Origin: Clavibacter nebraskensis NCPPB 2581
GTDB taxonomy: Bacteria; Actinomycetota; Actinomycetes; Actinomycetales; Microbacteriaceae
DNA: 64,000 nucleotides
Assembly (NCBI RefSeq): GCF_000355695.1
Contig: NC_020891.1
Span: 434,001 to 498,000, forward strand
Reading direction: 5' to 3'
Shown: positions 7,737-16,412 of the stretch, piece by piece
Layout: each line of letters starts with the position of its first letter
Position numbering within the stretch: position 1 is the first letter of the stretch
Notes under the pieces: generated by a model
Database searches by the model: none
Told to the model about the DNA's origin: nothing
What the model saw: only the letters and a program-made list of their open reading frames with translations
Translations under genes and position numbers: made by a program

Positions 7737-8831
7737 TCAGTCGGCCCAGGCGCGCCGCGTGCTGCGGACGGCCTTCCCGCTGGTCGCGGCCTCGTGCATG
7801 AGGAGCGCGAGGTGGTGGTCCTGCGACGCCTCGGCGAGCGAGTTCGTGGACGGCCCGCCGGCCGCGTGCGCGTGCATCTCGACGAGGCACTGCGCGGTCG
7901 CGATCTCGTCGTCCGCGAGGCGGCCGGGCGCGAACGGGTTCACGTAGACCCACTCGGAGCCGAGCAGCAGCCCGCGGAGGTGCTGGCCCTCGAGGTTGCC
8001 GCCCTGCCCGGTCTCGACGCGCGTGATGTCCGCCCAGGTGGGCGTCGTGCTGTCGAGCAGCCAGGCCACGTGCTCGTCGGCGATCTCGCCGCGCTCGCCG
8101 CGGACGAGGAGCCGGTTGCGGCGGATCCAGGAGAAGTACTGCTGGTCCGCGAAGTCGTAGACGCCGAGACGGTCGCCGAAGTCGAAGCGCGCGGTGGTCT
8201 GCACGGCCGTCACGACCTCCTCGCGCACGGGATCGCCGTCGCGGTCCGGCCCGGCGACCAGCGGCGAGGAGAAGCGGGAGGCCGTGATGGTCGCGTCCTC
8301 GAAGCCGATGCCGAGGGCCCGGCGCATCACGCGGACGCCGTGGTAGTCGTGGCATTGCGCGACCTGGGCCTGGCTGATCCGCCCGAGCCGGCCCGACACG
8401 GCGATCGCGAGCTGCGCGGCGAGCAGCGGCGAGAGCGGGTACTGCTCGGCCACCTCGATCCGCGCGCCCTGCTTCACGAGCGCGTCGAGCCGCTCGAGGT
8501 CCTCCACGGTCTCGCCGGGCGGCGTCTCGGTGAGCATGGCGACCCCGCGGTCGACGAGGTCGGCGATCACGTCGGGCGCGGCGGTCCGCGGCACCGACAC
8601 GACCACGAAGGACGGCGCCTCCGCGGCGAGCAGCTCGGCCGGCGTGCGGAAGGTGCGGATCCCCCACTCCTCCTCGAGCGCGCGGCCCGTCTCGGCGCTG
8701 CGGGTCACGAGCCCGGTGACCGCGAAGCGGTCCGGCAGGGCGCGCGCGATGCGGAGGAAGAAGGCGCTGCGCCAGCCGCTCCCCACGATGCCGAAGCGGA
8801 TCTGCGGGGCGGGCAGCGCGGGGCGGGGCAT
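7737..8831 (-). CDS. Gfo/Idh/MocA family oxidoreductase
   Basis: 364 residues. The N-terminal Rossmann fold has the dinucleotide motif GIVGSGWRS near residue 13, and a TETPPGETV segment corresponds to the EKP-type loop of the family (Lys replaced by Thr/Pro context). The C-terminal part has the mixed alpha/beta GFO_IDH_MocA_C character. The family carries out NAD(P)-dependent oxidation or reduction of sugars and cyclitols; substrate unknown. Start: ATG 8831 on the minus strand, with TACGCT 7 bases upstream and no Shine-Dalgarno. The EKP lysine usually needed for catalysis is not obvious, so activity may differ from the family norm. Confidence 0.75.
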   Translation of the reverse strand: MPRPALPAPQIRFGIVGSGWRSAFFLRIARALPDRFAVTGLVTRSAETGRALEEEWGIRTFRTPAELLAAEAPSFVVVSVPRTAAPDVIADLVDRGVAMLTETPPGETVEDLERLDALVKQGARIEVAEQYPLSPLLAAQLAIAVSGRLGRISQAQVAQCHDYHGVRVMRRALGIGFEDATITASRFSSPLVAGPDRDGDPVREEVVTAVQTTARFDFGDRLGVYDFADQQYFSWIRRNRLLVRGERGEIADEHVAWLLDSTTPTWADITRVETGQGGNLEGQHLRGLLLGSEWVYVNPFAPGRLADDEIATAQCLVEMHAHAAGGPSTNSLAEASQDHHLALLMHEAATSGKAVRSTRRAWAD

Positions 8832-9007
8832 GGCCGCCAGCGTACGCGCGGGGTCGCGCGCGACCGCTCGTGACGATTCGCCGGGGATCTCGCAGTCGGT
8901 TGAGGAATACCCGCGAGCACTGCGAGGCTGTCCCGGGAGCGAACGCCCCCGCGTGAGGCGCGTCACGGCTCCATCCGAGGAGTAGAGACCCGAGAAGGGG
9001 CACGAGC

Positions 9008-11236
9008 ATGGGGATCCAGACGAGCCTCGACCAGGTCGCGCAGGCCGCGCGCATCCTCGACGTGATGCAGGAGGCCGACGAGCTCACGGTCGCCGCCAGC
9101 CGCGACGGCGGCGGTCGCGCGGTGCGGCTCCTCGCCCGCGCCGCCGCGGATCCCGCCGACCAGCTCACGGCCGTCGCCGCCATCCACGCGCTCGCCCAGG
9201 TCTTCGACGAGGCCGCCGACCTCGCGCTCGTCGCGCTCCTCGACCACGACGTCCGGTGGATCCGCGAGCACGCCGTCTGGGCCTTCGGCACCCGGCTGCC
9301 GCGCTTCGACGCGGTGTCGGGCCTGGTCTCGATGGTCGTCGAGGGCGGCTTCCCCGGCATGCTCGCGCAGCGCACGCTGCAGCAGTGGGCCGGGTCGACG
9401 CCCGACCACGTCGCGCTGGCGCTCGAGAACGCGCTGCTCGGCGTGCGCGGCGACGACGCCCGCTCGCGCCTCGTCGAGACCGTCGGCCTCGTGCCCGGGC
9501 GGATCCCCGAGCGCGTCCTCCTCCGCATCGCCCCCTCCGCCGCCGAGGGTCCGCTCACCCGGTCCGCCGCGGTCGCCGCGCTCGGCGACCGGCCCGCGGG
9601 CGAGGCGATCGCCGCCCTCGTGGCCGACATCGCGCGCGGCGACGACGAGGTGGCCGCGGTCGCGCGCCTGGCGGTGCTCGACATCGCGCGCCAGCACGGC
9701 GACCACCCGACGGCACCCGAGCGGCCCGGCCTCACGGTCGTCCAGCTCTTCCTGCACGCCGACATCGACGCCGGCCTCACGCACGTGGGCGCGGGCGACA
9801 ACGGCGGCATCGCGACGCTGCTCGTGCGGCTGGGCGACGCGCTGGTCGCGCCCGCGGCAGCCTCCGCCGCGGGAGCGCACGCGGAGGCGCCGGACGCCGC
9901 CGCCGACCGCCCGGTCGACCGCGTCATCACCCTCTCCCGCGGCACGCCCGACCAGGCCCTCGGCTCTCTCGCCCGCGTCACCGCCGGCGACGACGGCCAC
10001 GTCTTCGCCCACATGCCGATGCTCGGCGGCCCGCGCTCGCTGCCCGAGGCGTGGCCGCACCGCGTCGAGGCCGAGCGGGGGATCCGCCGCGTGCTCCGCG
10101 CCGCCGGCCGCGTCGACGCCGTGCACCTCCGCATGGCCGACGTCGGCACGCTCGCCGCCTCCACGGTCGCGCGCGAGCTCGGCATCCCGGTCGTCTTCAC
10201 GGTCGCGCCGGATCCGCACGGCGTGGTCGACGCGCTCGACCGCTCCGGCGCCCTCACGCGCGACGGCTTCGGCGCGGTCGACGCGCGCGAGCACTACTGG
10301 TTCCGCGTGCGCCTCGTGCAGCGCCTCGCCGCCGACGCCGCGCACACCGTCCTCTTCCCGCGCCCCGAGCTGAAGCGCGACATGCGCCGGCTCGTCGGCA
10401 TCGACGTCGACGCCCACCCCGAGCGCCACAGCGTCGTCGCCGAGGGCATCGACGTCGACGCCATCGAGCGCTCCCGCGACGACGCCATGCTCGGCGCCGA
10501 CGCGGACGGCGCGCCCGCCCGCGCCTTCGTCGAGCTCGATCGCCTGCTCGCCGACCTCCCCGCCGAGCGCCGCGGCCTCCCGCTCGTCATCTCGGTCGGC
10601 CGCCTCGCCCGCGTCAAGGGCATGGCGTCGCTCGCGCACGTGTGGGCGGCGGATCCCGCGCTCCGCTCCCGCGCCAACCTCCTCGTCGTGGGCGGCGACC
10701 TCGACGCGCCGAGCCCGGAGGAGCGCGAGCAGCTCGCGCGGATCCTCGACGCGGTCCCCGGCGCGGACGGCCCCGCCGGCGCCGCCCGCCACGGCCTGCT
10801 CCTCGCCGGCCACCGCGGCAACGACACCGTCACGCGCTGGCTCGCCGCCGTCCGCTACGGCCGCCCCGGCCTCACCGCGCCCGGCGGCGCGTACGCGTGC
10901 GCCAGCATCAAGGAGGAGTTCGGCGTCGCGCTCCTCGAGGCGATGGCGATGGGCCTGCCCGTCGTCGCGCCCGCGTCGGGAGGCCCCGCGACCTACGTCG
11001 AGGACGGCGTCACCGGCCTGCTCGTCGACACGGCGGATCCCGCGGAGCTCGCCACCGGGATCGCCCGTGCGCTCGACATCGCGGCCGGCCCCGGCGCGGA
11101 CGCCGCCGCCGACCGCGCGCGCGACATGGTCGCCCGCACCTTCACCATCCAGGCCATGGCGGGCACCCTGTCCCGCGTCTACCGCGACGTCGCCGCAGCC
11201 GACGACCGAACCCTCTGGGAGCTCAGCGCCTCATGA
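9008..11236 (+). CDS. GT4-type glycosyltransferase with N-terminal HEAT-like repeat domain
   Basis: 742 residues. About 1-240 is helical repeat: recurring units such as ADQLTAVAAIHALAQVFDEA and DVRWIREHAVWAFGTR have the HEAT/armadillo pattern. From about 245 a GT-B glycosyltransferase begins (QLFLHADIDAGLTHVGAGDNGGIA), with SVGRLARVKGMASL, NLLVVGGDLD and a C-terminal EEFGVALLEAMAMGLPVVAPASGG (nucleotide-sugar site, EX7E). The GGD/RVK spacing recalls sucrose-synthase/sucrose-phosphate-synthase relatives. Cytoplasmic; acceptor unknown. RBS GAGAAGGGG precedes ATG 9008. Its stop overlaps the start of the next glycosyltransferase (ATGA), so the two act in one operon. Confidence 0.8.
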   Translation: MGIQTSLDQVAQAARILDVMQEADELTVAASRDGGGRAVRLLARAAADPADQLTAVAAIHALAQVFDEAADLALVALLDHDVRWIREHAVWAFGTRLPRFDAVSGLVSMVVEGGFPGMLAQRTLQQWAGSTPDHVALALENALLGVRGDDARSRLVETVGLVPGRIPERVLLRIAPSAAEGPLTRSAAVAALGDRPAGEAIAALVADIARGDDEVAAVARLAVLDIARQHGDHPTAPERPGLTVVQLFLHADIDAGLTHVGAGDNGGIATLLVRLGDALVAPAAASAAGAHAEAPDAAADRPVDRVITLSRGTPDQALGSLARVTAGDDGHVFAHMPMLGGPRSLPEAWPHRVEAERGIRRVLRAAGRVDAVHLRMADVGTLAASTVARELGIPVVFTVAPDPHGVVDALDRSGALTRDGFGAVDAREHYWFRVRLVQRLAADAAHTVLFPRPELKRDMRRLVGIDVDAHPERHSVVAEGIDVDAIERSRDDAMLGADADGAPARAFVELDRLLADLPAERRGLPLVISVGRLARVKGMASLAHVWAADPALRSRANLLVVGGDLDAPSPEEREQLARILDAVPGADGPAGAARHGLLLAGHRGNDTVTRWLAAVRYGRPGLTAPGGAYACASIKEEFGVALLEAMAMGLPVVAPASGGPATYVEDGVTGLLVDTADPAELATGIARALDIAAGPGADAAADRARDMVARTFTIQAMAGTLSRVYRDVAAADDRTLWELSAS

Positions 11237-12558
11237 CCCTGCTCGTCATCAGCCCGGACTACGCCTCCCACCTCTTCCCCCTCATCACCCTCGCGTCGGC
11301 CTGGCAGCAGGCCGGCGAGCGCGTGGTCGTGGCGACCGGATCCGCGACGGCCGGCATCGTCGAGGCCTCCGGCTTCGAGCGCGTGGACCTCCTGCTCGGC
11401 CGCGGATCCAACCCCGGCACCATCAAGGCCGAGGACCAGCCGACCGGCGAGGACGACGCCCTCCGCGGCTTCTTCGCCGCCACCCGCCGCGGCATGGTCG
11501 AGACGCTCCGCTTCCAGGCCGAGGCCCGCAGCGACGACCTGCTGTGGGAGCCGGTGGAGACCGCGCGCGCTGTGCAGCGGATCCTCGACGAGGTGCGCCC
11601 CGACCAGGTGATCGTCGACCACCTCGCCTTCAGCGCCCGCCTCGCGCTCCTCGCCTCGGGCACGCGCCACGCCGACGTCGTGCTCGGCCACCCGAGCGCG
11701 CTGCCCGTGGGCGACGAGGTCTACGGCTTCCCGCCCGCCTGGCCCGCCGCCTTCGAGCCCGAGGAGGAGGACCTCGACGAGCTGCACGTGCTGTGCGAGC
11801 GCGTGCGCGACCGCTTCACCGCGCAGTGGAACGACGCCCTCGCGATCCTCGCGCCGTCCATGCGCCCGAGCCGCGACGCGTTCGCGGAGGCCGGCGACGT
11901 GCTCCTGCTCAACTACCCCGAGGAGCTGCACGACCCGGACCGCTCCGAGCTCCTGCCGCCGCACGCCTTCATCGGCTCCGCGGTCCGCCGCGAGGCGCCC
12001 GAGGCGGAGGTGCAGGACTGGATCGACCAGGGCGGCGACCCCATCGTCTACGTGTCGCTCGGCAGCTTCCTCTCCGTGCGCGACGACGTGCTCGCCCGCA
12101 TCGCGGCGGCCCTCCGCGACCTCGACGTGCGCGTGGCGCTCGCGACCGGATCCACCGACCGGGCCGCGCTCGGCGAGATCCCGTCCGACTGGCTCGTGCG
12201 CCCCTTCCTGCCGCAGGTGACGCTGCTCGGTCACGCCGACCTCGCCGTCACGCACGGCGGCAACAACTCCGTCACCGAGGCGGCGACCGCGGGCGTCCCG
12301 ATGCTCGTGCTGCCGCTCTCGACCGACCAGTTCGCGGGCGCGGCGGCCCTCGAGGACGCGGGCCTCGGGATCGCGCTGGCGCCGAACGTCGCGACCGTCA
12401 CCGAGCTGCGGCAGGCGGCCAAGGCGCTGCTGAACCCGTCGGGCGGGCAGCGGGCAATGCTCGACGCCATCGCGGGCTCGCTCTCGCGGTCGCCCGGACC
12501 GCAGCGCGCGTACCAGGCGCTGGCCGGCGGGATCCGCCCGGAGCAGGCCGCGCGCTGA
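11233..12558 (+). CDS. GT1 (MGT-like) UDP-glycosyltransferase
   Basis: 441 residues. GT-B fold of the UGT/MGT type: N-terminal acceptor domain beginning LLVISPDYASHLFPLITLA (the conserved HxxP-like loop), then YVSLGSFLS and the C-terminal donor-site signature FLPQVTLLGHADLAVTHGGNNSVTEAATAGVPMLVLPLSTDQF. Such enzymes glycosylate small lipophilic acceptors, carotenoids or macrolides; the acceptor here is unknown. Translation is coupled to the preceding HEAT-GT4 gene through ATGA, suggesting successive sugar transfers onto one product. Confidence 0.85.
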   Translation: MTLLVISPDYASHLFPLITLASAWQQAGERVVVATGSATAGIVEASGFERVDLLLGRGSNPGTIKAEDQPTGEDDALRGFFAATRRGMVETLRFQAEARSDDLLWEPVETARAVQRILDEVRPDQVIVDHLAFSARLALLASGTRHADVVLGHPSALPVGDEVYGFPPAWPAAFEPEEEDLDELHVLCERVRDRFTAQWNDALAILAPSMRPSRDAFAEAGDVLLLNYPEELHDPDRSELLPPHAFIGSAVRREAPEAEVQDWIDQGGDPIVYVSLGSFLSVRDDVLARIAAALRDLDVRVALATGSTDRAALGEIPSDWLVRPFLPQVTLLGHADLAVTHGGNNSVTEAATAGVPMLVLPLSTDQFAGAAALEDAGLGIALAPNVATVTELRQAAKALLNPSGGQRAMLDAIAGSLSRSPGPQRAYQALAGGIRPEQAAR

Positions 12559-12675
12559 GCCGTGCGACCGCGCGGGCGACGACCGCGCCGCGATCTCGTA
12601 GACTCGTCGGTGACCGCGTCACGCGCCTGCGCGCGCCGGTCGCCCCCAGTCTCGTCAACGGATCCAGGTGCCCTC

Positions 12676-12849
12676 GTGAACATCGTCGCTTTCATCATCG
12701 CGTTCGCCCTCTTCCTCGGCGGCATGGCGCTGTTCGCGTTCGCGTTCTACATCGAGGGCTTCGAGCTGCTGAGCTTCTTCGGCGGCATCCTGCTCGTCGC
12801 GGCGTCCATCGCCATCCCGGCCCACATCCTCAAGCGCACCGACGCCTGA
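12676..12849 (+). CDS. small two-helix membrane protein
   Basis: 57 residues from GTG 12676: two hydrophobic segments (NIVAFIIAFALFLGGMALFAF and SFFGGILLVAASIAIPAHIL) separated by a short acidic turn, ending KRTDA. No motif identifies a function. A promoter-like TAGACT (12598-12603) lies 6 bases before another in-frame GTG at 12610, which would give a 22-residue basic extension. Either start is possible; the shorter protein begins directly with the helix and is preferred. Confidence 0.6.
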   Translation: MNIVAFIIAFALFLGGMALFAFAFYIEGFELLSFFGGILLVAASIAIPAHILKRTDA

Positions 12850-12914
12850 CCGCCTCCCGCGGGCCCGCCCGCCACGGAAACACCCCCGACACACGCCCCC
12901 GTTAGGCTCCGGCC

Positions 12915-14597
12915 ATGGGTGATCTGTTCGAGGGATACGGCACGCTCGCGGCCGCACGCCGCGCCTCCGGCGGCGCGATGCCGTTCGACGAGATGTTCCG
13001 GGATCCGCCGGCCGACGGCGATCCGGCGGTCGCCCGGGCGGCCTACCGCGAGATCCACGCGGCGCTCTCCCGCATGACCAAGGAGGAGCTGAAGGACCGC
13101 ACCGACGCGCTCGCCACCAGCTACCTCGCCCAGGGCGTCACCTTCGACTTCGCGGGCGAGGAGCGGCCGTTCCCGCTCGACGCCGTGCCGCGCGTCATCG
13201 AGCAGGCCGAGTGGAGCCGGCTCGAGAAGGGCGTCGCCCAGCGCGTCCGGGCGCTCGAGGCGTTCCTCGCCGACGTGTACGGACCGCAGCGCGCCATCCG
13301 CGACGGCGTGATCCCCGCCCGCCTCATCAGCTCGTCCAGCCACTTCCACCGCCAGGCCGCCGGCATCGACCCGGCCAACGGCGTCCGCATCCAGGTCTCC
13401 GGCATCGACCTCGTGCGCGACGAGGCCGGCGAGATGCGCGTGCTCGAGGACAACGTGCGGGTGCCGTCGGGCGTCAGCTACGTCATCTCCAACCGCCGCG
13501 TCATGGCGCAGACCCTGCCCGAGCTCTTCGTCTCGATGCGGGTCCGCCCCGTCGGCGACTACCCGAACAAGCTCCTGCAGGCCCTCCGCGCGAGCGCGCC
13601 CGACGGCGTCGAGGACCCGAACGTGGTCGTGCTCACGCCCGGCGTCTACAACAGCGCCTACTTCGAGCACACGCTGCTGGCGCGGCTCATGGGCGTCGAG
13701 CTCGTCGAGGGCCGCGACCTGTTCTGCTCCGGCGGCCGCGTGTGGATGCGCACCACGGGCGGCCCCATGCGGGTCGACGTCATCTACCGCCGCGTCGACG
13801 ACGAGTTCCTGGATCCGCTGCAGTTCCGCGCCGACTCCATGCTGGGCTCGCCCGGCCTCATGCTCGCCGCGCGCCTCGGCAACGTCACCATCGCGAACGC
13901 GGTCGGCAACGGCGTCGCCGACGACAAGCTCGTCTACACGTACCTGCCCGACCTCATCCGCTACTACCTGGCCGAGGACGCGATCATCCCGAACGTCGAC
14001 ACCTGGCGCCTCGAGGAGCCCGACTCGCTCGAGGAGGTGCTCGACCGGCTGCCGGAGCTCGTCGTGAAGCCCGTCGACGGATCCGGCGGCAAGGGCCTCG
14101 TGGTCGGCCCCGCCGCCAGCGCGGGCGAGCTCGCGGAGCTCCGCGCGCGGCTCCTCAAGGACCCGCGCGGCTGGATCGCCCAGCCCGTGGTGCAGCTCTC
14201 CACCATCCCCACGCTCGTGGAGGACGGCATGCGCCCGCGGCACGCCGACCTCCGCCCGTTCGCGGTCAACGACGGCCGCGACATCTGGGTGCTCCCCGGC
14301 GGCCTCACGCGCGTCGCGCTCCCCGAGGGCCAGCTCGTGGTCAACAGCAGCCAGGGCGGCGGATCCAAGGACACCTGGGTCGTCGGCGACTCCGGCTTCC
14401 CCGCGGCCACGCGCGAGCGCAGCGTGCAGACGCTCGTGGCCGACCAGGCGGCCGTGACCACGTCGATCCCGATCATCCAGAACGGGGAGAAGGCGCCCGA
14501 CCAGTCGCCGCACGACGCCCCGCGCAACCGCGACCAGCACGAGCAGCAGCAGCAGGCCGCCGCCGCGCCCGCCACCACCGCAGAGGGGGACCGCTGA
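12915..14597 (+). CDS. circularly permuted ATP-grasp family protein
   Basis: 560 residues, with the DUF404/DUF407 (CP_ATPgrasp) architecture: EERPFPLDAVPRVI, IPARLISSSSHFHR, RVLEDNVRVPSGVSYV, then LPELVVKPVDGSGGKGLVVGP, the nucleotide-binding loop, and a C-terminal QVVVNSSQGGGSKDTWV-like end. Members are thought to form amide bonds on peptide or amino-acid substrates (established from comparative genomics of amidoligases, not biochemically). First gene of a three-gene operon with alpha-E and transglutaminase-like proteins. Leaderless-type start: TAGGCT 12903-12908, ATG 12915. The stop overlaps the next ATG by one base. Confidence 0.88.
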   Translation: MGDLFEGYGTLAAARRASGGAMPFDEMFRDPPADGDPAVARAAYREIHAALSRMTKEELKDRTDALATSYLAQGVTFDFAGEERPFPLDAVPRVIEQAEWSRLEKGVAQRVRALEAFLADVYGPQRAIRDGVIPARLISSSSHFHRQAAGIDPANGVRIQVSGIDLVRDEAGEMRVLEDNVRVPSGVSYVISNRRVMAQTLPELFVSMRVRPVGDYPNKLLQALRASAPDGVEDPNVVVLTPGVYNSAYFEHTLLARLMGVELVEGRDLFCSGGRVWMRTTGGPMRVDVIYRRVDDEFLDPLQFRADSMLGSPGLMLAARLGNVTIANAVGNGVADDKLVYTYLPDLIRYYLAEDAIIPNVDTWRLEEPDSLEEVLDRLPELVVKPVDGSGGKGLVVGPAASAGELAELRARLLKDPRGWIAQPVVQLSTIPTLVEDGMRPRHADLRPFAVNDGRDIWVLPGGLTRVALPEGQLVVNSSQGGGSKDTWVVGDSGFPAATRERSVQTLVADQAAVTTSIPIIQNGEKAPDQSPHDAPRNRDQHEQQQQAAAAPATTAEGDR

Positions 14598-15532
14598 TGC
14601 CCATGCTGTCGCGCATCGCCGAGTCGCTCTTCTGGATCGGCCGCTACATCGAGCGGTCGGACGGCACCGCCCGCATCCTCGACGTGCACCTGCAGCTGCT
14701 GCTCGAGGATCCGTGGATCGACGAGGACACCGCCTGCCGCTCCCTCCTCAGCGTGATGGGCAGCGACGTGCCCTCCGAGGACGTGCTCGGCCGCGACGAC
14801 GTGCTCGCGCTCCTCGCCGTGGACCGCACGCAGCCCGCCTCCATCGCCTACTCGCTCGGCGCCGCGCGCGAGAACGCCCGCCGCGCCCGCGAGATCGTCT
14901 CGAGCGAGCTGTGGGAGTGCCTCAACACGACGCGCGCCCGCATGCCGCGCAAGATCGCCAACGACCGCGTGCACGAGTTCTTCGGCTGGGTGCGCGAGCG
15001 CTCGGCCCTCGCGGTCGGGCTCGTCGAGTCGGGCACGAGCCGCGACGAGGCGTGGCAGTTCTTCACGCTCGGCCGCTCCATCGAGCGCGCCGACATGACG
15101 GCCCGGCTCCTCGCGACGCGCGCGCTCACCGAGGCGAGCGGCCCGTCGTGGACCACGATCCTCCGCTCCTGCGGCGCCTACGAGGCGTACCTCCGCACCT
15201 ACCGCGGCGTGCCGAGCGCGCGCAACGCGGCCGAGTTCCTGCTGCTCGACCGGCTGTTCCCCCGGTCGATCACGCACTCGATCCGCCGGGCCGAGCAGTG
15301 CCTGCACGACATCGAGCCGCGCACCGACCGCCTCGGGGTCTCCGACCAGGCGCAGCGGCTGCTCGGGCAGATCCGGAGCGAGCTGGAGTACCGGCCCATC
15401 GCCGAGATCCTCGACGACCTCCCGCGCTTCATGGACGCCGTGCAGGAGGCGACATCCGCCACCTCCGAGGCCGTCCGCCAGCGCTACTTCCCCACCAACG
15501 CGGCACCCAGCTGGGTCGGAGAGAACTCGTGA
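14597..15532 (+). CDS. alpha-E domain protein (DUF403)
   Basis: 311 residues, all-helical. It starts MLSRIAESLFWIGRYIERSD, the hallmark of the alpha-E (DUF403) family, and keeps SYSLGAARENARRAREIVS-type and RLEARADMTARLL-type helices (here IERADMTARLLATR). No enzyme motif is present. The family is nearly always encoded with a permuted ATP-grasp and a transglutaminase-like protein, as here, and may be a structural or substrate-binding partner. RBS GAGGGGGA overlaps the end of the upstream gene, and the start overlaps its stop (TGATG). Its own stop overlaps the next start (GTGA). Confidence 0.88.
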   Translation: MPMLSRIAESLFWIGRYIERSDGTARILDVHLQLLLEDPWIDEDTACRSLLSVMGSDVPSEDVLGRDDVLALLAVDRTQPASIAYSLGAARENARRAREIVSSELWECLNTTRARMPRKIANDRVHEFFGWVRERSALAVGLVESGTSRDEAWQFFTLGRSIERADMTARLLATRALTEASGPSWTTILRSCGAYEAYLRTYRGVPSARNAAEFLLLDRLFPRSITHSIRRAEQCLHDIEPRTDRLGVSDQAQRLLGQIRSELEYRPIAEILDDLPRFMDAVQEATSATSEAVRQRYFPTNAAPSWVGENS

Positions 15533-16374
15533 ACCGCCTGCGCATCACCCACCGGACCGGCTTCCACTACGAGGGCGAGGTGACCGCGTCGTACAACGAG
15601 GCGCGTATGCTGCCCGTCTCGAGCGAGAACCAGTTCGTCCTGTACTCGAACCTCGACATCCAGCCGAAGCCGGGGCACCACACCTACGTCGACTACTTCG
15701 GCACGCGCGTCTCGTCCTTCGAGATCCTGAGCCCCCACCGCTCGCTCGAGCTCACGGCCACGAGCCTCGTAGAGGTGCGGCCGCGCGCGCACGAGCCGCA
15801 CCAGCTCGGCTGGGACGACCTCGCGGTCGACGTGCAGCGCGCCACCGAGCACGTCGAGCAGGTCGCGCAGACCGCGCGCACCGAGCCGCACGAGGAGGTC
15901 CGCGCGCTCGCGGAGGAGATCGCGGGCGGCGCGGGGACACCGTGCGAGGCCGCTGCGGCGATCGCGCGCGCGATCGGCGAGAGGGTCGAGTACATGGCCG
16001 GCGTCACGAGCGTGCAGTCGACCGCGCGCGAGGCGTGGGAGCAGGGGCGCGGCGTCTGCCAGGACATCACGCACATCGTCATCGGCGCGCTCCGGCACGT
16101 CGGGATACCCGCGCGCTACGTCAGCGGGTACCTGCACCCGAAGCCGAACGCGGCCGTCGGCGAGACCGTCACGGGCGAGTCGCACGCGTGGGTCGAGTGG
16201 TTCTGCGGCGAGTGGCGCGGCTGGGATCCCACGAACCTCATCGACATCGGCGACCGGCACGTGCTCGTCGGCCGGGGCCGCGACTACCGCGACGTCGCGC
16301 CGCTGCGCGGCATCTACGCGGGGCCGTTCCGCTCGAAGCTGTTCGTGCGGGTCGAGATCACGCGCGAGTCCTGA
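15529..16374 (+). CDS. transglutaminase-like cysteine protease/peptidase
   Basis: 281 residues. The N-terminal ~100 residues are the beta-rich transglutaminase N-domain (RITHRTGFHYEGEV). The catalytic core holds the triad: Cys in GRGVCQDITH, His in SHAWVEWF and Asp in WDPTN. Cytoplasmic, no signal peptide. In this conserved operon the protein is presumed to hydrolyse or transfer an amide bond made by the ATP-grasp partner; the substrate is unknown. GTG 15529 overlaps the alpha-E stop by four bases. It is the last gene of the operon. Confidence 0.88.
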   Translation: MNRLRITHRTGFHYEGEVTASYNEARMLPVSSENQFVLYSNLDIQPKPGHHTYVDYFGTRVSSFEILSPHRSLELTATSLVEVRPRAHEPHQLGWDDLAVDVQRATEHVEQVAQTARTEPHEEVRALAEEIAGGAGTPCEAAAAIARAIGERVEYMAGVTSVQSTAREAWEQGRGVCQDITHIVIGALRHVGIPARYVSGYLHPKPNAAVGETVTGESHAWVEWFCGEWRGWDPTNLIDIGDRHVLVGRGRDYRDVAPLRGIYAGPFRSKLFVRVEITRES

Positions 16375-16412
16375 CCCTCGGCGGCCGGGGCGGGGCCGCC
16401 TAGTCTGGATCC

